Origin: Streptomyces sp. SAI-135
GTDB lineage: Bacteria; Actinomycetota; Actinomycetes; Streptomycetales; Streptomycetaceae
Length of the DNA: 64,000 bases
NCBI RefSeq assembly: GCF_029893805.1
Contig: NZ_JARXYP010000002.1
Location: 5,394,001-5,458,000 of the forward strand
Direction: 5' to 3'
Part shown: one piece after another, positions 25,295-33,531 of the stretch
How the letters are laid out: each line of letters opens with the position of its first letter
Position numbering within the stretch: position 1 is the stretch's first letter
Translations under genes and position numbers: made by a program
The notes under the pieces: model-generated
What the model saw: the letters and a program-made list of their open reading frames with translations, nothing else
Database searches by the model: none
What the model was told of the DNA's origin: nothing

Positions 25295-26374
25295 TCAGCC
25301 GACCACCGTCCAGGTGTCGCCCCCGGCCAGCAGCGCCCCCAGATCCCCCTTGCCGTTCTGTTCGATCGCCGCGTCCAGCTGGTCCGACATCTGGGTGTCG
25401 TACACCGGGCGGTCCACCGAGCGGAAGACACCGATCGGGGTGTGGTGGAGCGTGTCCGGGTCGGCCAGGCGGGACAGGGCGAAGGCGGTCGTCGGGGACG
25501 GCGAGTGCGCGTCGTGGACCAGGATCTGCGACTCGTTCGACGGCGTCACCGGCACCACCTTCAGGTCACCCGTGGCCGGATCCCGGACCACGCCCTTCGA
25601 CAGGTCCGCGCCGAAGCGGATCGGCTGCCCGTGCTCAAGGCGGATCACCGCCTCCTCCGCCTGCTGCTTGTCCTTGAGGGCCTCGAAGGCGCCGTCGTTG
25701 AAGATGTTGCAGTTCTGGTAGATCTCGATCAGCGCCGTACCGGGGTGGGCGGCGGCCTCCCGCAGCACCGACGTCAGGTGTTTGCGGTCCGAGTCGACCG
25801 TGCGCGCCACGAAGGACGCCTCCGCGCCGATCGCCAGGGACACCGGGTTGAAGGGCGCGTCCAGCGACCCCATCGGCGTCGACTTGGTGATCTTGCCGAC
25901 CTCGGAGGTGGGGGAGTACTGCCCCTTCGTCAGCCCGTAGATCCGGTTGTTGAACAGCAGGATCTTGAGGTTCACGTTCCGGCGCAGGGCGTGGATCAGG
26001 TGGTTCCCGCCGATCGACAGCGCGTCACCGTCACCCGTCACCACCCACACCGACAGGTCCCGGCGCGAGGCGGCGAGGCCCGTCGCGATCGCCGGCGCCC
26101 GGCCGTGGATGGAGTGCATGCCGTAGGTGTTCATGTAGTACGGGAAGCGGGACGAGCAGCCGATGCCCGAGACGAAGACGATGTTCTCCTTGGCCAGCCC
26201 CAGCTCCGGCATGAAGCCCTGGACCGCCGCCAGGATCGCGTAGTCACCGCAGCCGGGGCACCAGCGGACCTCCTGGTCGCTCTTGAAGTCCTTCATGCTC
26301 TGGCGGCCCTCGGCCTTGGGGACCAGCGAGAGTGCCTCGATCGTGCCCGTGCCTTCCGTGGACGTCTCAGCCAT
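25295..26374 (-). CDS. korB: 2-oxoacid:ferredoxin oxidoreductase beta subunit
   Basis: 359 residues. It carries thiamine diphosphate and an iron-sulfur cluster. Cluster ligands are C39 and C42 in RWCPGCGDYA, C73 in GIGCSSRFP and C222 in QNCNIFND, with spacing close to characterised two-subunit enzymes. The TPP/Mg motif runs from GDGDA (114-118) to NN (142-143). With KorA it converts a 2-oxoacid (probably 2-oxoglutarate) and CoA to acyl-CoA, CO2 and reduced ferredoxin. The start overlaps the korA stop by 8 bp. It resembles mycobacterial KorB. Confidence 0.94.
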   Translation of the reverse strand: MAETSTEGTGTIEALSLVPKAEGRQSMKDFKSDQEVRWCPGCGDYAILAAVQGFMPELGLAKENIVFVSGIGCSSRFPYYMNTYGMHSIHGRAPAIATGLAASRRDLSVWVVTGDGDALSIGGNHLIHALRRNVNLKILLFNNRIYGLTKGQYSPTSEVGKITKSTPMGSLDAPFNPVSLAIGAEASFVARTVDSDRKHLTSVLREAAAHPGTALIEIYQNCNIFNDGAFEALKDKQQAEEAVIRLEHGQPIRFGADLSKGVVRDPATGDLKVVPVTPSNESQILVHDAHSPSPTTAFALSRLADPDTLHHTPIGVFRSVDRPVYDTQMSDQLDAAIEQNGKGDLGALLAGGDTWTVVG

Positions 26375-28295
26375 CGATGGCCTCCTTCAGAGCCGTGGCG
26401 AGCTGCTCCGCCTTGAACGGCATGCCGTTGACCTGGTTGTAGCTGTGCGCGTCGACCAGGTACTTCGCCCGCACCAGCGTGGCGAGCTGCCCGAGGTTCA
26501 TCTCGGGGATCACGACCTTGTCGTACGCCTTCAGCACCGCGCCCAGGTTGCGCGGGAAGGGGTTGAGGTGGCGCAGATGCGCCTGCGCGATCGACTCACC
26601 GGCCGTCCGCAGCCGCCGTACCGCCGCCGTGATGGGCCCGTACGTCGATCCCCAGCCCAGCACCAGCGTGCGCGCCTCGTGCGGATCGTCCACTTCCAGA
26701 TCCGGTACGTCGATCCCGTCGATCTTGGCCTGGCGGGTACGGACCATGAAGTCGTGGTTGGCCGGGGCGTAGGAGATGTTCCCGGTCCCGTCCTCCTTCT
26801 CGATGCCGCCGATGCGGTGTTCGAGTCCGGGCGTGCCGGGCACCGCCCAGGGTCGGGCGAGGGTCTGCGGGTCGCGCTTGTAGGGCCAGAAGACCTCGGT
26901 GCCGTCATCCAGGGTGTGGTTGGGGCCCTGCGCGAACTGCACGGTGAGGTCCGGGAGTTCGTCCAGCTCCGGGATCCGCCACGGCTCGGAGCCGTTGGCC
27001 AGGTAGCCGTCCGAGAGCAGCATCACCGGGGTGCGGTAGGTCAGCGCGATCCGGGCCGCCTCCAGCGCCGCGTCGAAGCAGTCGGCCGGGGTGCAGGGGG
27101 CCACGATCGGCACCGGCGCCTCGCCGTTGCGCCCGAACATCGCCTGGAGGAGATCCGCCTGCTCGGTCTTGGTCGGCAGACCGGTGGACGGGCCGCCTCT
27201 CTGGATGTCGATCACCAGGAGCGGCAGCTCCAGGGAGACCGCGAGCCCGATGGTCTCCGACTTCAGCGCCACACCGGGGCCACTCGTGGTGGTGACGGCA
27301 AGGGACCCGCCGAAGGCCGCGCCCAGCGCCGCGCCGATGCCCGCGATCTCGTCCTCGGCCTGGAAGGTCCGTACGCCGAAGTTCTTGTGCTTGCTCAGCT
27401 CGTGCAGGATGTCCGAGGCCGGGGTGATGGGGTACGAGCCCAGGAACAACGGCAGGTCCGCCTGGCGGGACGCGGCGACCAGTCCGTAGGACAGCGCGAG
27501 GTTCCCGGAGATGTTGCGGTAGGTGCCGACCGGGAAGGCCTTGGTGGCCGGCGCGATCTCGTAGGAGACCGCGAAGTCCTCGGTGGTCTCGCCGAAGTTC
27601 CAGCCCGCCCGGTAGGCCGCCAGGTTCGCCTCGGCGATCTCCGGCTTCTTCGCGAACTTCGTCCGCAGGAACTTCTCCGTGCCCTCGGTGGGCCGGTGGT
27701 ACATCCACGACAAGAGGCCGAGCGCGAACATGTTCTTGCTGCGCTCGGCCTCTTTGCGACTGAGGTCGAATTCCTTGAGGGCCTCGACGGTCAGCGTGGT
27801 CAGGGGGACCGGATGAAGGCTGTACCCGTCGAGCGATCCATCCTCCAGCGGCGAGGCCGCGTACCCCACTTTCTGCATCGCCCGTTTGGTGAACTCGTCC
27901 GTGTTGACGATGATCTCCGCACCGCGCGGCAGGTCGGCGATGTTGGCCTTGAGGGCGGCCGGGTTCATGGCCACGAGCACGTTCGGCGCGTCACCCGGGG
28001 TGAGGATGTCGTGGTCGGCGAAGTGGAGCTGGAAGGAGGAGACACCCGGCAGGGTTCCGGCAGGGGCCCGGATCTCGGCGGGGAAGTTGGGAAGGGTGGA
28101 CAGGTCGTTGCCGAAGGACGCCGTCTCCGAGGTGAAACGGTCCCCGGTGAGCTGCATCCCGTCACCGGAGTCGCCCGCGAAACGAATGATCACCCGGTCG
28201 AGGCGGCGGACGTCCTTCACGCCTGCCTCTTTGCGCTGCTCTCCCACGACGGCTTCGTCGGCCTGCTCCGCTGGGCTGCTGACCTGACTGGTCAC
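26367..28295 (-). CDS. korA: 2-oxoacid:ferredoxin oxidoreductase alpha subunit (gamma-alpha fusion)
   Basis: 642 residues from GTG 28295. The N-terminal gamma-type domain (RVIIRFAGDSGDGMQLTG, about 35-215) is fused to the pyrimidine-binding alpha domain with YPITP (288-292), FQAEDEIAGIGAALGAAFGG and VTTTSGPGVALKSE, as in KorA. It works with KorB in the cytosol. The gene lies downstream of two sensor kinases and a response regulator on the same strand, and beyond them the divergent nuo cluster. This suggests its reduced ferredoxin feeds respiration (inference). Confidence 0.94.
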   Translation of the reverse strand: MTSQVSSPAEQADEAVVGEQRKEAGVKDVRRLDRVIIRFAGDSGDGMQLTGDRFTSETASFGNDLSTLPNFPAEIRAPAGTLPGVSSFQLHFADHDILTPGDAPNVLVAMNPAALKANIADLPRGAEIIVNTDEFTKRAMQKVGYAASPLEDGSLDGYSLHPVPLTTLTVEALKEFDLSRKEAERSKNMFALGLLSWMYHRPTEGTEKFLRTKFAKKPEIAEANLAAYRAGWNFGETTEDFAVSYEIAPATKAFPVGTYRNISGNLALSYGLVAASRQADLPLFLGSYPITPASDILHELSKHKNFGVRTFQAEDEIAGIGAALGAAFGGSLAVTTTSGPGVALKSETIGLAVSLELPLLVIDIQRGGPSTGLPTKTEQADLLQAMFGRNGEAPVPIVAPCTPADCFDAALEAARIALTYRTPVMLLSDGYLANGSEPWRIPELDELPDLTVQFAQGPNHTLDDGTEVFWPYKRDPQTLARPWAVPGTPGLEHRIGGIEKEDGTGNISYAPANHDFMVRTRQAKIDGIDVPDLEVDDPHEARTLVLGWGSTYGPITAAVRRLRTAGESIAQAHLRHLNPFPRNLGAVLKAYDKVVIPEMNLGQLATLVRAKYLVDAHSYNQVNGMPFKAEQLATALKEAIDG

Positions 28296-28528
28296 TGAAC
28301 TGGACCTCCCTCGAGGCGGGGTTTCGGGAGCGGCCTTCCCGCAGACCTTCCCAGGATCAACCCTACGACCGCAGGGGTCGCCTTCCCTCGGCCATTCGCA
28401 TGATGGACGCGGTTCTGAGACGGTTCGGCTCCCTGACTTGTCACCATGTGCACGCCCCCCGGCGCTTTCCTTGAAGACGCTCCCTGTGTTCCGGCGGTTC
28501 TCCCTTTTCCTGACACGGTGTCAGAAGC

Positions 28529-29188
28529 TCAAGAGTTCAGATAGGTGAGCACCGCCAGCACCCTGCGGTGGTCCCCGTCGCTCGGCGACAGCCCGAGCTT
28601 CAGGAAGATGTTGCTGACGTGCTTCTCCACGGCCCCGTCGCTCACGACGAGCTGCCGCGCGATCGCCGAGTTGGTGCGCCCCTCGGCCATCAGTCCCAGG
28701 ACCTCGCGCTCCCGGGGCGTGAGATGGGCGAGCACGTCCTGCTTGCGGCTGCGTCCCAGCAGCTGAGCGACCACCTCCGGGTCGAGAGCGGTACCGCCCT
28801 CGGCCACCCGTACCACCGCGTCCACGAACTCACGCACCTCCGCGACCCGGTCCTTGAGCAGGTACCCCACCCCGCGGCTGGACCCGGCCAGCAGCTCGGT
28901 GGCGTACCGCTCCTCGACGTACTGCGACAGTACGAGTACCCCGAGACCGGGATGTTCCTTGCGCAGTTGTACGGCGGCTCGCACGCCCTCGTCCGTGTGG
29001 GTCGGGGGCATCCGCACATCGGCGACCACGACGTCGGGCAGCTCGCCCTGGGCGTCCAGCTCACCGATGGTCTTGATCAGTGCCTCCCCGTCGCCCACAC
29101 CGGCCACGACGTCGTGCCCGCGGTCGGTCAGCAACCGGGTCAGGCCCTCCCTCAGCAGCACTGAATCCTCGGCGATGACCACCCGCAC
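28529..29188 (-). CDS. NarL/LuxR family response regulator
   Basis: 219 residues from GTG 29188, which has GGAGGA 5 bases upstream; in-frame starts further up lack a site. The receiver domain has acidic pair EDS (7-9), phospho-acceptor D57 in VVVADVRMPP, and K in GYLLKDR. The C-terminal LuxR helix-turn-helix is LTPREREVLGLMAEGRTNSA through SDGAVEKHVSNIFLKLGL. It lies between two histidine kinases and korA, all on one strand. It is likely phosphorylated by one or both kinases; targets may be the kor or nuo promoters (inference). Confidence 0.93.
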   Translation of the reverse strand: MRVVIAEDSVLLREGLTRLLTDRGHDVVAGVGDGEALIKTIGELDAQGELPDVVVADVRMPPTHTDEGVRAAVQLRKEHPGLGVLVLSQYVEERYATELLAGSSRGVGYLLKDRVAEVREFVDAVVRVAEGGTALDPEVVAQLLGRSRKQDVLAHLTPREREVLGLMAEGRTNSAIARQLVVSDGAVEKHVSNIFLKLGLSPSDGDHRRVLAVLTYLNS

Positions 29189-29547
29189 CCTGTCCTCCAC
29201 GACTCTCGGCCCCCCAGCCCACTGCCAGCCCATCCGCTGGACATGTCCAGCATTCCAGCATTCGCATGCGCAGGGGTGCGGGCAACGGGATTAAGGGCCC
29301 CGGATACGAACAAAGGCCCGAGAGGACCGAGAGGACCGAGAGCACGGGACGACGCCGGTCCGGGCACTCCAGCCCGTCCGGCGTTTGAGGACGAGGCCCC
29401 TTCAGGGCCGATGGGGGTCTGGGGGCGCAGCCTCCAGGAGCAGGGCTGAAGGGGCGGGGTCGAAGGGACGGCAGCCCCTGGGGACGGGACGGGACGGGTA
29501 GGGGCGGCGGGGGCGAAAACCCCCACCGCCACCTCCCTCGGCGCCCG
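29189..29547. other. Gap between kinase 2 and response regulator, with a dispersed repeat
   Basis: 359 bp without a gene. It holds a short direct repeat GAGAGGACC/GAGAGGACC (about 29319-29341) and a copy of a second dispersed repeat at 29369-29445. A promoter for the regulator may be here but none is clear. Confidence 0.6.
29369..29445 (+). repeat. Second dispersed repeat family (CCGGCGTTTGAGGACGAG type)
   Basis: GTCCGGCGTTTGAGGACGAG is followed by GGGGGTCTGGGGGCGCAGCC. From memory this motif is very common between Streptomyces genes. Only one copy is seen in this window. Confidence 0.6.
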
Positions 29548-30891
29548 TCACACCCGCTCCCCCCGCCAGGGCAACTCCGCCGTCACCCGGGTCGGCCCCC
29601 CGACCGGCGAGTCCACCACCAGGATCCCGTCCACCGCGTCGAGTCGTTCCGCCAGCCCCGCGAGCGCGGACCCGGCGGACACGTCGGCACCGCCCACCCC
29701 GTTGTCCACGACCTGGAGCATGAGCCGGTTCTCCACCCGCCACACGTCGACCGCCGCGTACGTCGCCCGGGAGTGCTTGCTGATGTTCTGCAACAGCTCC
29801 GACACCGTGAAGTACGCGATCCCCTCGATCGCCGGCGCCGGCCGGGCCGGCAGATCCACCTCCACCTGCACCGGCACCGTGCACCGGGACGCCACCGCGG
29901 ACAGCGCCGCGTCCAGCCCCCGGTCGGTCAGCACCGCCGGATGGATGCCCCGCGCCAGATCCCGCAGCTCCTGGAGCGCCGTCTTCACCTCGCCGTGCGC
30001 CTCGTCCACCATCCGCGCCGCCGCGGCCGGATCCTCCGTGAGCTTCTCCTTCGCCAGCCCCAGATCCATGGCCAGAGCCACCAGCCGGGCCTGGGCCCCG
30101 TCATGCAGATCCCGCTCGATCCGACGCAGGTCGGCGGCGGCCGTGTCGACCACGATCCCCCGGTCCGACTCCAGCTCCACCACCCGCGCCGACAGCCGGG
30201 TCGGCCCCAGCAGCCCGTGCACCATCACCCGGTCCACCGTCGTCAGCGCCCGCACGATCCACGGCGTGGCCAGCGTGAACAACAGCCCCACCAGCGCGGT
30301 CACGCCGATCTCGAAGGGGTTGTCCAGGTAGATGTGGTGGGTCTGGTCGCCGTAGAGCTGGAGCCCGTCCTGACCGACGTACGCCGGGAAGACCCAGAAC
30401 CACAGCGGATACGTCAGCAGCGCCCAGCCGTACACCCAGAAGTTCACCGCGACGACGAAGGAGAACAGCGCCCACGGCAGGTGCACCACGGAGTACAGCA
30501 GCGTCCGCCACGACGTCCCGCTCTTGAGGACCGCCCCGATCCACGCCATGAACCCGGACTTCCGCATCCTGAGCGGTTCCGGATCGCCGACCTCCAGACC
30601 CAGCAGCCCCCGGGCCCGCGCCCGCTCCAGCGCCCCGAGCCCACGGCACCCGGCGAGACCGGCCGCGAAGACCGGGATGCCGAGGAAGGTCACGAGGAGG
30701 CCCGCGCCGAGCGAGATCATCGTGATGGCGTAGGTGAACATCAGGATGCTGATCGGCAGGCTCAGCAGCACATAGCCGAACTCCCGCCAGGTCCGTCCCT
30801 CGAACGGCGCCCGCAGCCCGGCCGGCACCCGGTGCCGCCGTACCGTCTCGGGGAACCCGAGCCCACTGTCGTACCCGTAGTCCGTGGCCAT
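29548..30891 (-). CDS. Sensor histidine kinase 2 (HisKA_3/NarX-like)
   Basis: 447 residues. The N-terminal membrane sensor region has several hydrophobic segments (LLSLPISILMFTYAITMISL, LLVTFLGIPVFAAGLAG, WALFSFVVAVNFWVYGWALL, and one near 196-213). The dimerisation and phospho-acceptor site is RIERDLHDGAQARL with H263; the ATPase part has ELLQNISKHS, VVDNGVGG and SALAGLAERL. It is closely similar to the adjacent upstream kinase, so the pair arose by tandem duplication. It probably signals to the response regulator downstream. The sensed cue is unknown, perhaps membrane or redox state given the neighbours. Confidence 0.92.
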   Translation of the reverse strand: MATDYGYDSGLGFPETVRRHRVPAGLRAPFEGRTWREFGYVLLSLPISILMFTYAITMISLGAGLLVTFLGIPVFAAGLAGCRGLGALERARARGLLGLEVGDPEPLRMRKSGFMAWIGAVLKSGTSWRTLLYSVVHLPWALFSFVVAVNFWVYGWALLTYPLWFWVFPAYVGQDGLQLYGDQTHHIYLDNPFEIGVTALVGLLFTLATPWIVRALTTVDRVMVHGLLGPTRLSARVVELESDRGIVVDTAAADLRRIERDLHDGAQARLVALAMDLGLAKEKLTEDPAAAARMVDEAHGEVKTALQELRDLARGIHPAVLTDRGLDAALSAVASRCTVPVQVEVDLPARPAPAIEGIAYFTVSELLQNISKHSRATYAAVDVWRVENRLMLQVVDNGVGGADVSAGSALAGLAERLDAVDGILVVDSPVGGPTRVTAELPWRGERV

Positions 30892-31016
30892 CGCCGTCGT
30901 CCTTCTTCTCTCGTCCCGCGCCTGTGGTGTCGTACCTCCACCCTGCTGGGCCGCAGCTCAACGGACCATGGAGGCCGTCGGCGTCTTGGAAGGGGGGTTT
31001 TCCCCACCCCCTTCCT

Positions 31017-32240
31017 CTACGGCCGCTCCGGGACCCGGTCCCGCCAGGGCAGCTCCGCCGTGACGACCGTCGGGCCGCCCGGCGGCGAGTCGATGACGAA
31101 CAGCCCGTCGACCGCGTCGAGCCGCTCCGCGAGTCCGCGCATACCGGTGCCGCCGTCCAGCCGGGCGCCGCCGCGGCCGTCGTCCCACACCTGGATGAGC
31201 AGCCGGTCCTCCGCCCGCCACACGTCGACCGAGGCCGACCTGGCCCCGCTGTGCTTGCTGATGTTCTGGAGCAGCTCGGAGACGGTGAAGTAGGCGATCC
31301 CCTCGATCGCCTGCACCGGCCGCGCGTCCAGGTCGGCGGTCACCTTCACCGGGACCGTGCAGCGCGAGGCGACCGACGAGAGGGCGGCATCGAGCCCGCG
31401 GTCGGTCAGGACGGCCGGATGGATGCCCCGCGCCAGATCCCGCAGCTCCTGGAGCGCCAGCTTCACCTCGCCGTGCGCCTCCGCGACCATCGCCTGCGCG
31501 TACTCCGGGTCCTCCAGGAGCTTCTCCTTCGCCAGGCCGAGCCCCATGGCCAGGTTGACCAGCCGGGCCTGCGCCCCGTCGTGCAGATCGCGCTCGATAC
31601 GCCGTAGATCGGCGGCGGCCGTGTCCACCACGACCCCCCGGTCCGACTCCAGTTCGGCGATACGGCGTTCCAGCTCGTCGGAGGGCGACAGCAGACCGCG
31701 CACCATCGCCCGGTCGACGTTGGCGAGGCCCCGCGCGATGAACGGCAGCACCGGCCACAGCACGAACAGCGACGTCAACGTGATCGTGAAGGTGAGCACG
31801 CCCCACGGCAGCCGGATGAAGTCGTACAGCACCGTCCGCCAGCCCACCGGGTCCTTCACCCCCAGCCACAGCTGGGCGAAGAAGCCGTTGCCGCCGTTCT
31901 TGGCGCGCCACGGCAGGGGGCTCGGCTCGTCCACCCGCACCCCGAGCAGCGCCCGGGCCCGCGCCCGCTCCAGCTTGCCCAGCTGCCGCGCGCCCAGCAG
32001 ACCCGCCGCGAGCAGCGGAAGCCCGATCACCGTGACGGTCAGCCAGAAGCCGGTGAAGAGCACGGTCACGACGTAGGTGAAGCCGAGGATCGACACCGGG
32101 AGGTTCGCCAGGAGATGCGCGATCTCCTTCCAGGTGTGTGCGTCGAAGGCGAAACGGGCCGGCGGCGGCCGGCCGTCGTCGGATCCGCCGTCTCTGCCGG
32201 TGGTCACGGCACGGCTCAGGGACGAGTGGCGTTCGGTCAT
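31017..32240 (-). CDS. Sensor histidine kinase 1 (HisKA_3/NarX-like)
   Basis: 407 residues, first of the minus-strand group and divergent from nuoA. Membrane segments include LLANLPVSILGFTYVVTVLF, FWLTVTVIGLPLLAAGLLGA and WGVLTFTITLTSLFVLWPVL. The phospho-acceptor is H220 in RIERDLHDGAQARL; the ATPase part has VWDDGRGGARLDGGTGMRGL. It shares long runs with kinase 2 (for example VVDTAAADLRRIERDLHDGA), but its sensor loops differ, so the two may sense different signals and converge on one regulator. Confidence 0.92.
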   Translation of the reverse strand: MTERHSSLSRAVTTGRDGGSDDGRPPPARFAFDAHTWKEIAHLLANLPVSILGFTYVVTVLFTGFWLTVTVIGLPLLAAGLLGARQLGKLERARARALLGVRVDEPSPLPWRAKNGGNGFFAQLWLGVKDPVGWRTVLYDFIRLPWGVLTFTITLTSLFVLWPVLPFIARGLANVDRAMVRGLLSPSDELERRIAELESDRGVVVDTAAADLRRIERDLHDGAQARLVNLAMGLGLAKEKLLEDPEYAQAMVAEAHGEVKLALQELRDLARGIHPAVLTDRGLDAALSSVASRCTVPVKVTADLDARPVQAIEGIAYFTVSELLQNISKHSGARSASVDVWRAEDRLLIQVWDDGRGGARLDGGTGMRGLAERLDAVDGLFVIDSPPGGPTVVTAELPWRDRVPERP

Positions 32241-32352
32241 ATGGGCTAGCGTGCCGCGCGAGACCGCCGCGCGCCATGAGGCGGACCGCCGCGGCGTGCT
32301 GGGGAAAACCCCACCTCGGACTTCCGGTCGGCTTTCGATGGGTGACGGGCTG

Positions 32353-32381
32353 CTTACCGTCCCTTTATCAGGGCCTAGACT
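32353..32381 (+). promoter_or_regulatory. Predicted nuoA promoter
   Basis: -35 CTTACC (32353-32358), 17-bp spacer and -10 TAGACT (32376-32381), about 90 bases before the nuoA start. The -10 is good, the -35 moderate. Confidence 0.5.
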
Positions 32382-32416
32382 CCCGTGCGTACAGATCGTC
32401 GAACAGTGTCGTCAGT

Positions 32417-32451
32417 TGTTCAGCCTGTTCAGCGTGGCTCAGCGTGTTCAC
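32417..32451 (+). promoter_or_regulatory. Direct repeats in the nuoA leader
   Basis: TGTTCAGC at 32417 and 32426, TGGCTCAGC at 32435 and TGTTCAC at 32445: four related units spaced 9-10 bp, ending 10 bp before the ribosome site. They could be a regulator-binding array or a leader RNA feature. Confidence 0.5.
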
Positions 32452-32470
32452 AAGGGAGCGAGGGGCGGAC

Positions 32471-32902
32471 GTGCCGGAACCGACCGTCGTCGATGCAGTC
32501 GATGCAACCGTCGTCGATCCGACCGTCGTCGCGGCGGACTACTTCCAGTCGTACTCGGTCGTCGGACTGCTCGCCGTCGTCGGTGTGCTGTTCGTCGCGG
32601 TCGCCTTCGGCGCCGGACGGCTGCTGCGACCCGTGGTCCCCACCCCCGAGAAACTGCTGACGTACGAGTGCGGAGTCGACCCCGTCGGCGAGGGCTGGGC
32701 CCACACCCAGGTCCGCTACTACGTCTACGCCTTCCTCTACGTCATCTTCGCCGTCGACTCGATCTTCCTGTTCCCGTGGGCCACGGTCTTCGCCGCCCCC
32801 GGCTACGGCGCGACGACCCTCGTCGAGATGTTCATCTTCCTCGGCTTCCTCGCCGTGGGGTTGCTGTACGCGTACAAGAAGGGTGTCCTGGCATGGACGT
32901 GA
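32471..32902 (+). CDS. nuoA: Complex I subunit NuoA
   Basis: 143 residues from GTG 32471, with AGGGG upstream. There are three membrane segments (SYSVVGLLAVVGVLFVAVAF and two after residue 85). The family loop is LLTYECGVDPVGEGWAHTQV, then RYYVYAFLYVIFAVDSIFLF. NuoA helps couple the quinone site to the membrane arm. It opens a ten-gene operon (A, B, C, H, I, J, K, L, M, N). The first 25 residues (VVDAVDATVVDPTVVAADY) are longer than usual. Confidence 0.94.
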   Translation: MPEPTVVDAVDATVVDPTVVAADYFQSYSVVGLLAVVGVLFVAVAFGAGRLLRPVVPTPEKLLTYECGVDPVGEGWAHTQVRYYVYAFLYVIFAVDSIFLFPWATVFAAPGYGATTLVEMFIFLGFLAVGLLYAYKKGVLAWT

Positions 32903-33531
32903 ACCCTGCGACTGAGCCCGCTGTGCCCGCTGAGGCCGCTGAGGCCGTGCTGCTCCCGGAGCCGAAACGGCTGGGCGCCCTCGCCCGTCTCGCCCCCGAG
33001 CCGATGAAGGTGATCCTCAACTGGGGCCGCCGGTACTCCCTCTGGGTCTTCAACTTCGGCCTCGCCTGCTGCGCCATCGAGTTCATCGCCGCGTCCATGG
33101 CCCGTCACGACTTCATCCGCCTCGGCGTCATCCCCTTCGCCCCGGGCCCGCGCCAGGCCGACCTGATGGTCGTCTCCGGCACGGTCACCGACAAGATGGC
33201 ACCGGCGGTGAAGCGCCTGTACGAACAGATGCCGGAGCCGAAGTACGTCATCTCCTTCGGCGCGTGCAGCAACTGCGGAGGCCCGTACTGGGACTCCTAC
33301 TCCGTCACCAAGGGCGTCGACCAGATCATCCCCGTCGACGTCTACGTCCCCGGCTGCCCGCCCCGCCCCGAAGCCCTGCTCCAGGGCATCCTGAAGCTCC
33401 AGGAGAAGATCGCGCGCGAGTCGCTGGGGGAGCGGTACGGGACACCCGCCGCCCGCCCGTCGGCGGCAGCGCTGCAGAGCGGCCTGGTCAGGCCGCCGGC
33501 GCCCGCTCCGAGCGAGGGGGGCGCACAGTGA
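32893..33531 (+). CDS. nuoB: Complex I subunit NuoB
   Basis: 212 residues; overlaps nuoA by 10 bp. It carries the last cluster (N2) before quinone: the tandem cysteines C59-C60 in FGLACCAIEFI, C125 in FGACSNCGG and C155 in VPGCPPRPE are all present, so the terminal electron donor site looks intact. The C-terminal 30 residues (PAARPSAAALQSG...) are a Pro/Ala tail. In normal complex I, NuoB packs against NuoD; nuoD is absent from this cluster. Confidence 0.95.
   Translation: MDVNPATEPAVPAEAAEAVLLPEPKRLGALARLAPEPMKVILNWGRRYSLWVFNFGLACCAIEFIAASMARHDFIRLGVIPFAPGPRQADLMVVSGTVTDKMAPAVKRLYEQMPEPKYVISFGACSNCGGPYWDSYSVTKGVDQIIPVDVYVPGCPPRPEALLQGILKLQEKIARESLGERYGTPAARPSAAALQSGLVRPPAPAPSEGGAQ

Noticed and set aside
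28292..28516. A 74-codon frame upstream of korA on the minus strand
   Set aside because: It has no ribosome site or recognisable domain and overlaps the korA start.
32400..32470. A Rex (NADH-sensing) operator before nuoA
   Set aside because: Only one half-site (TGTTCACAA) is present; the second half does not match TTGTGAA, so the call is not supported.
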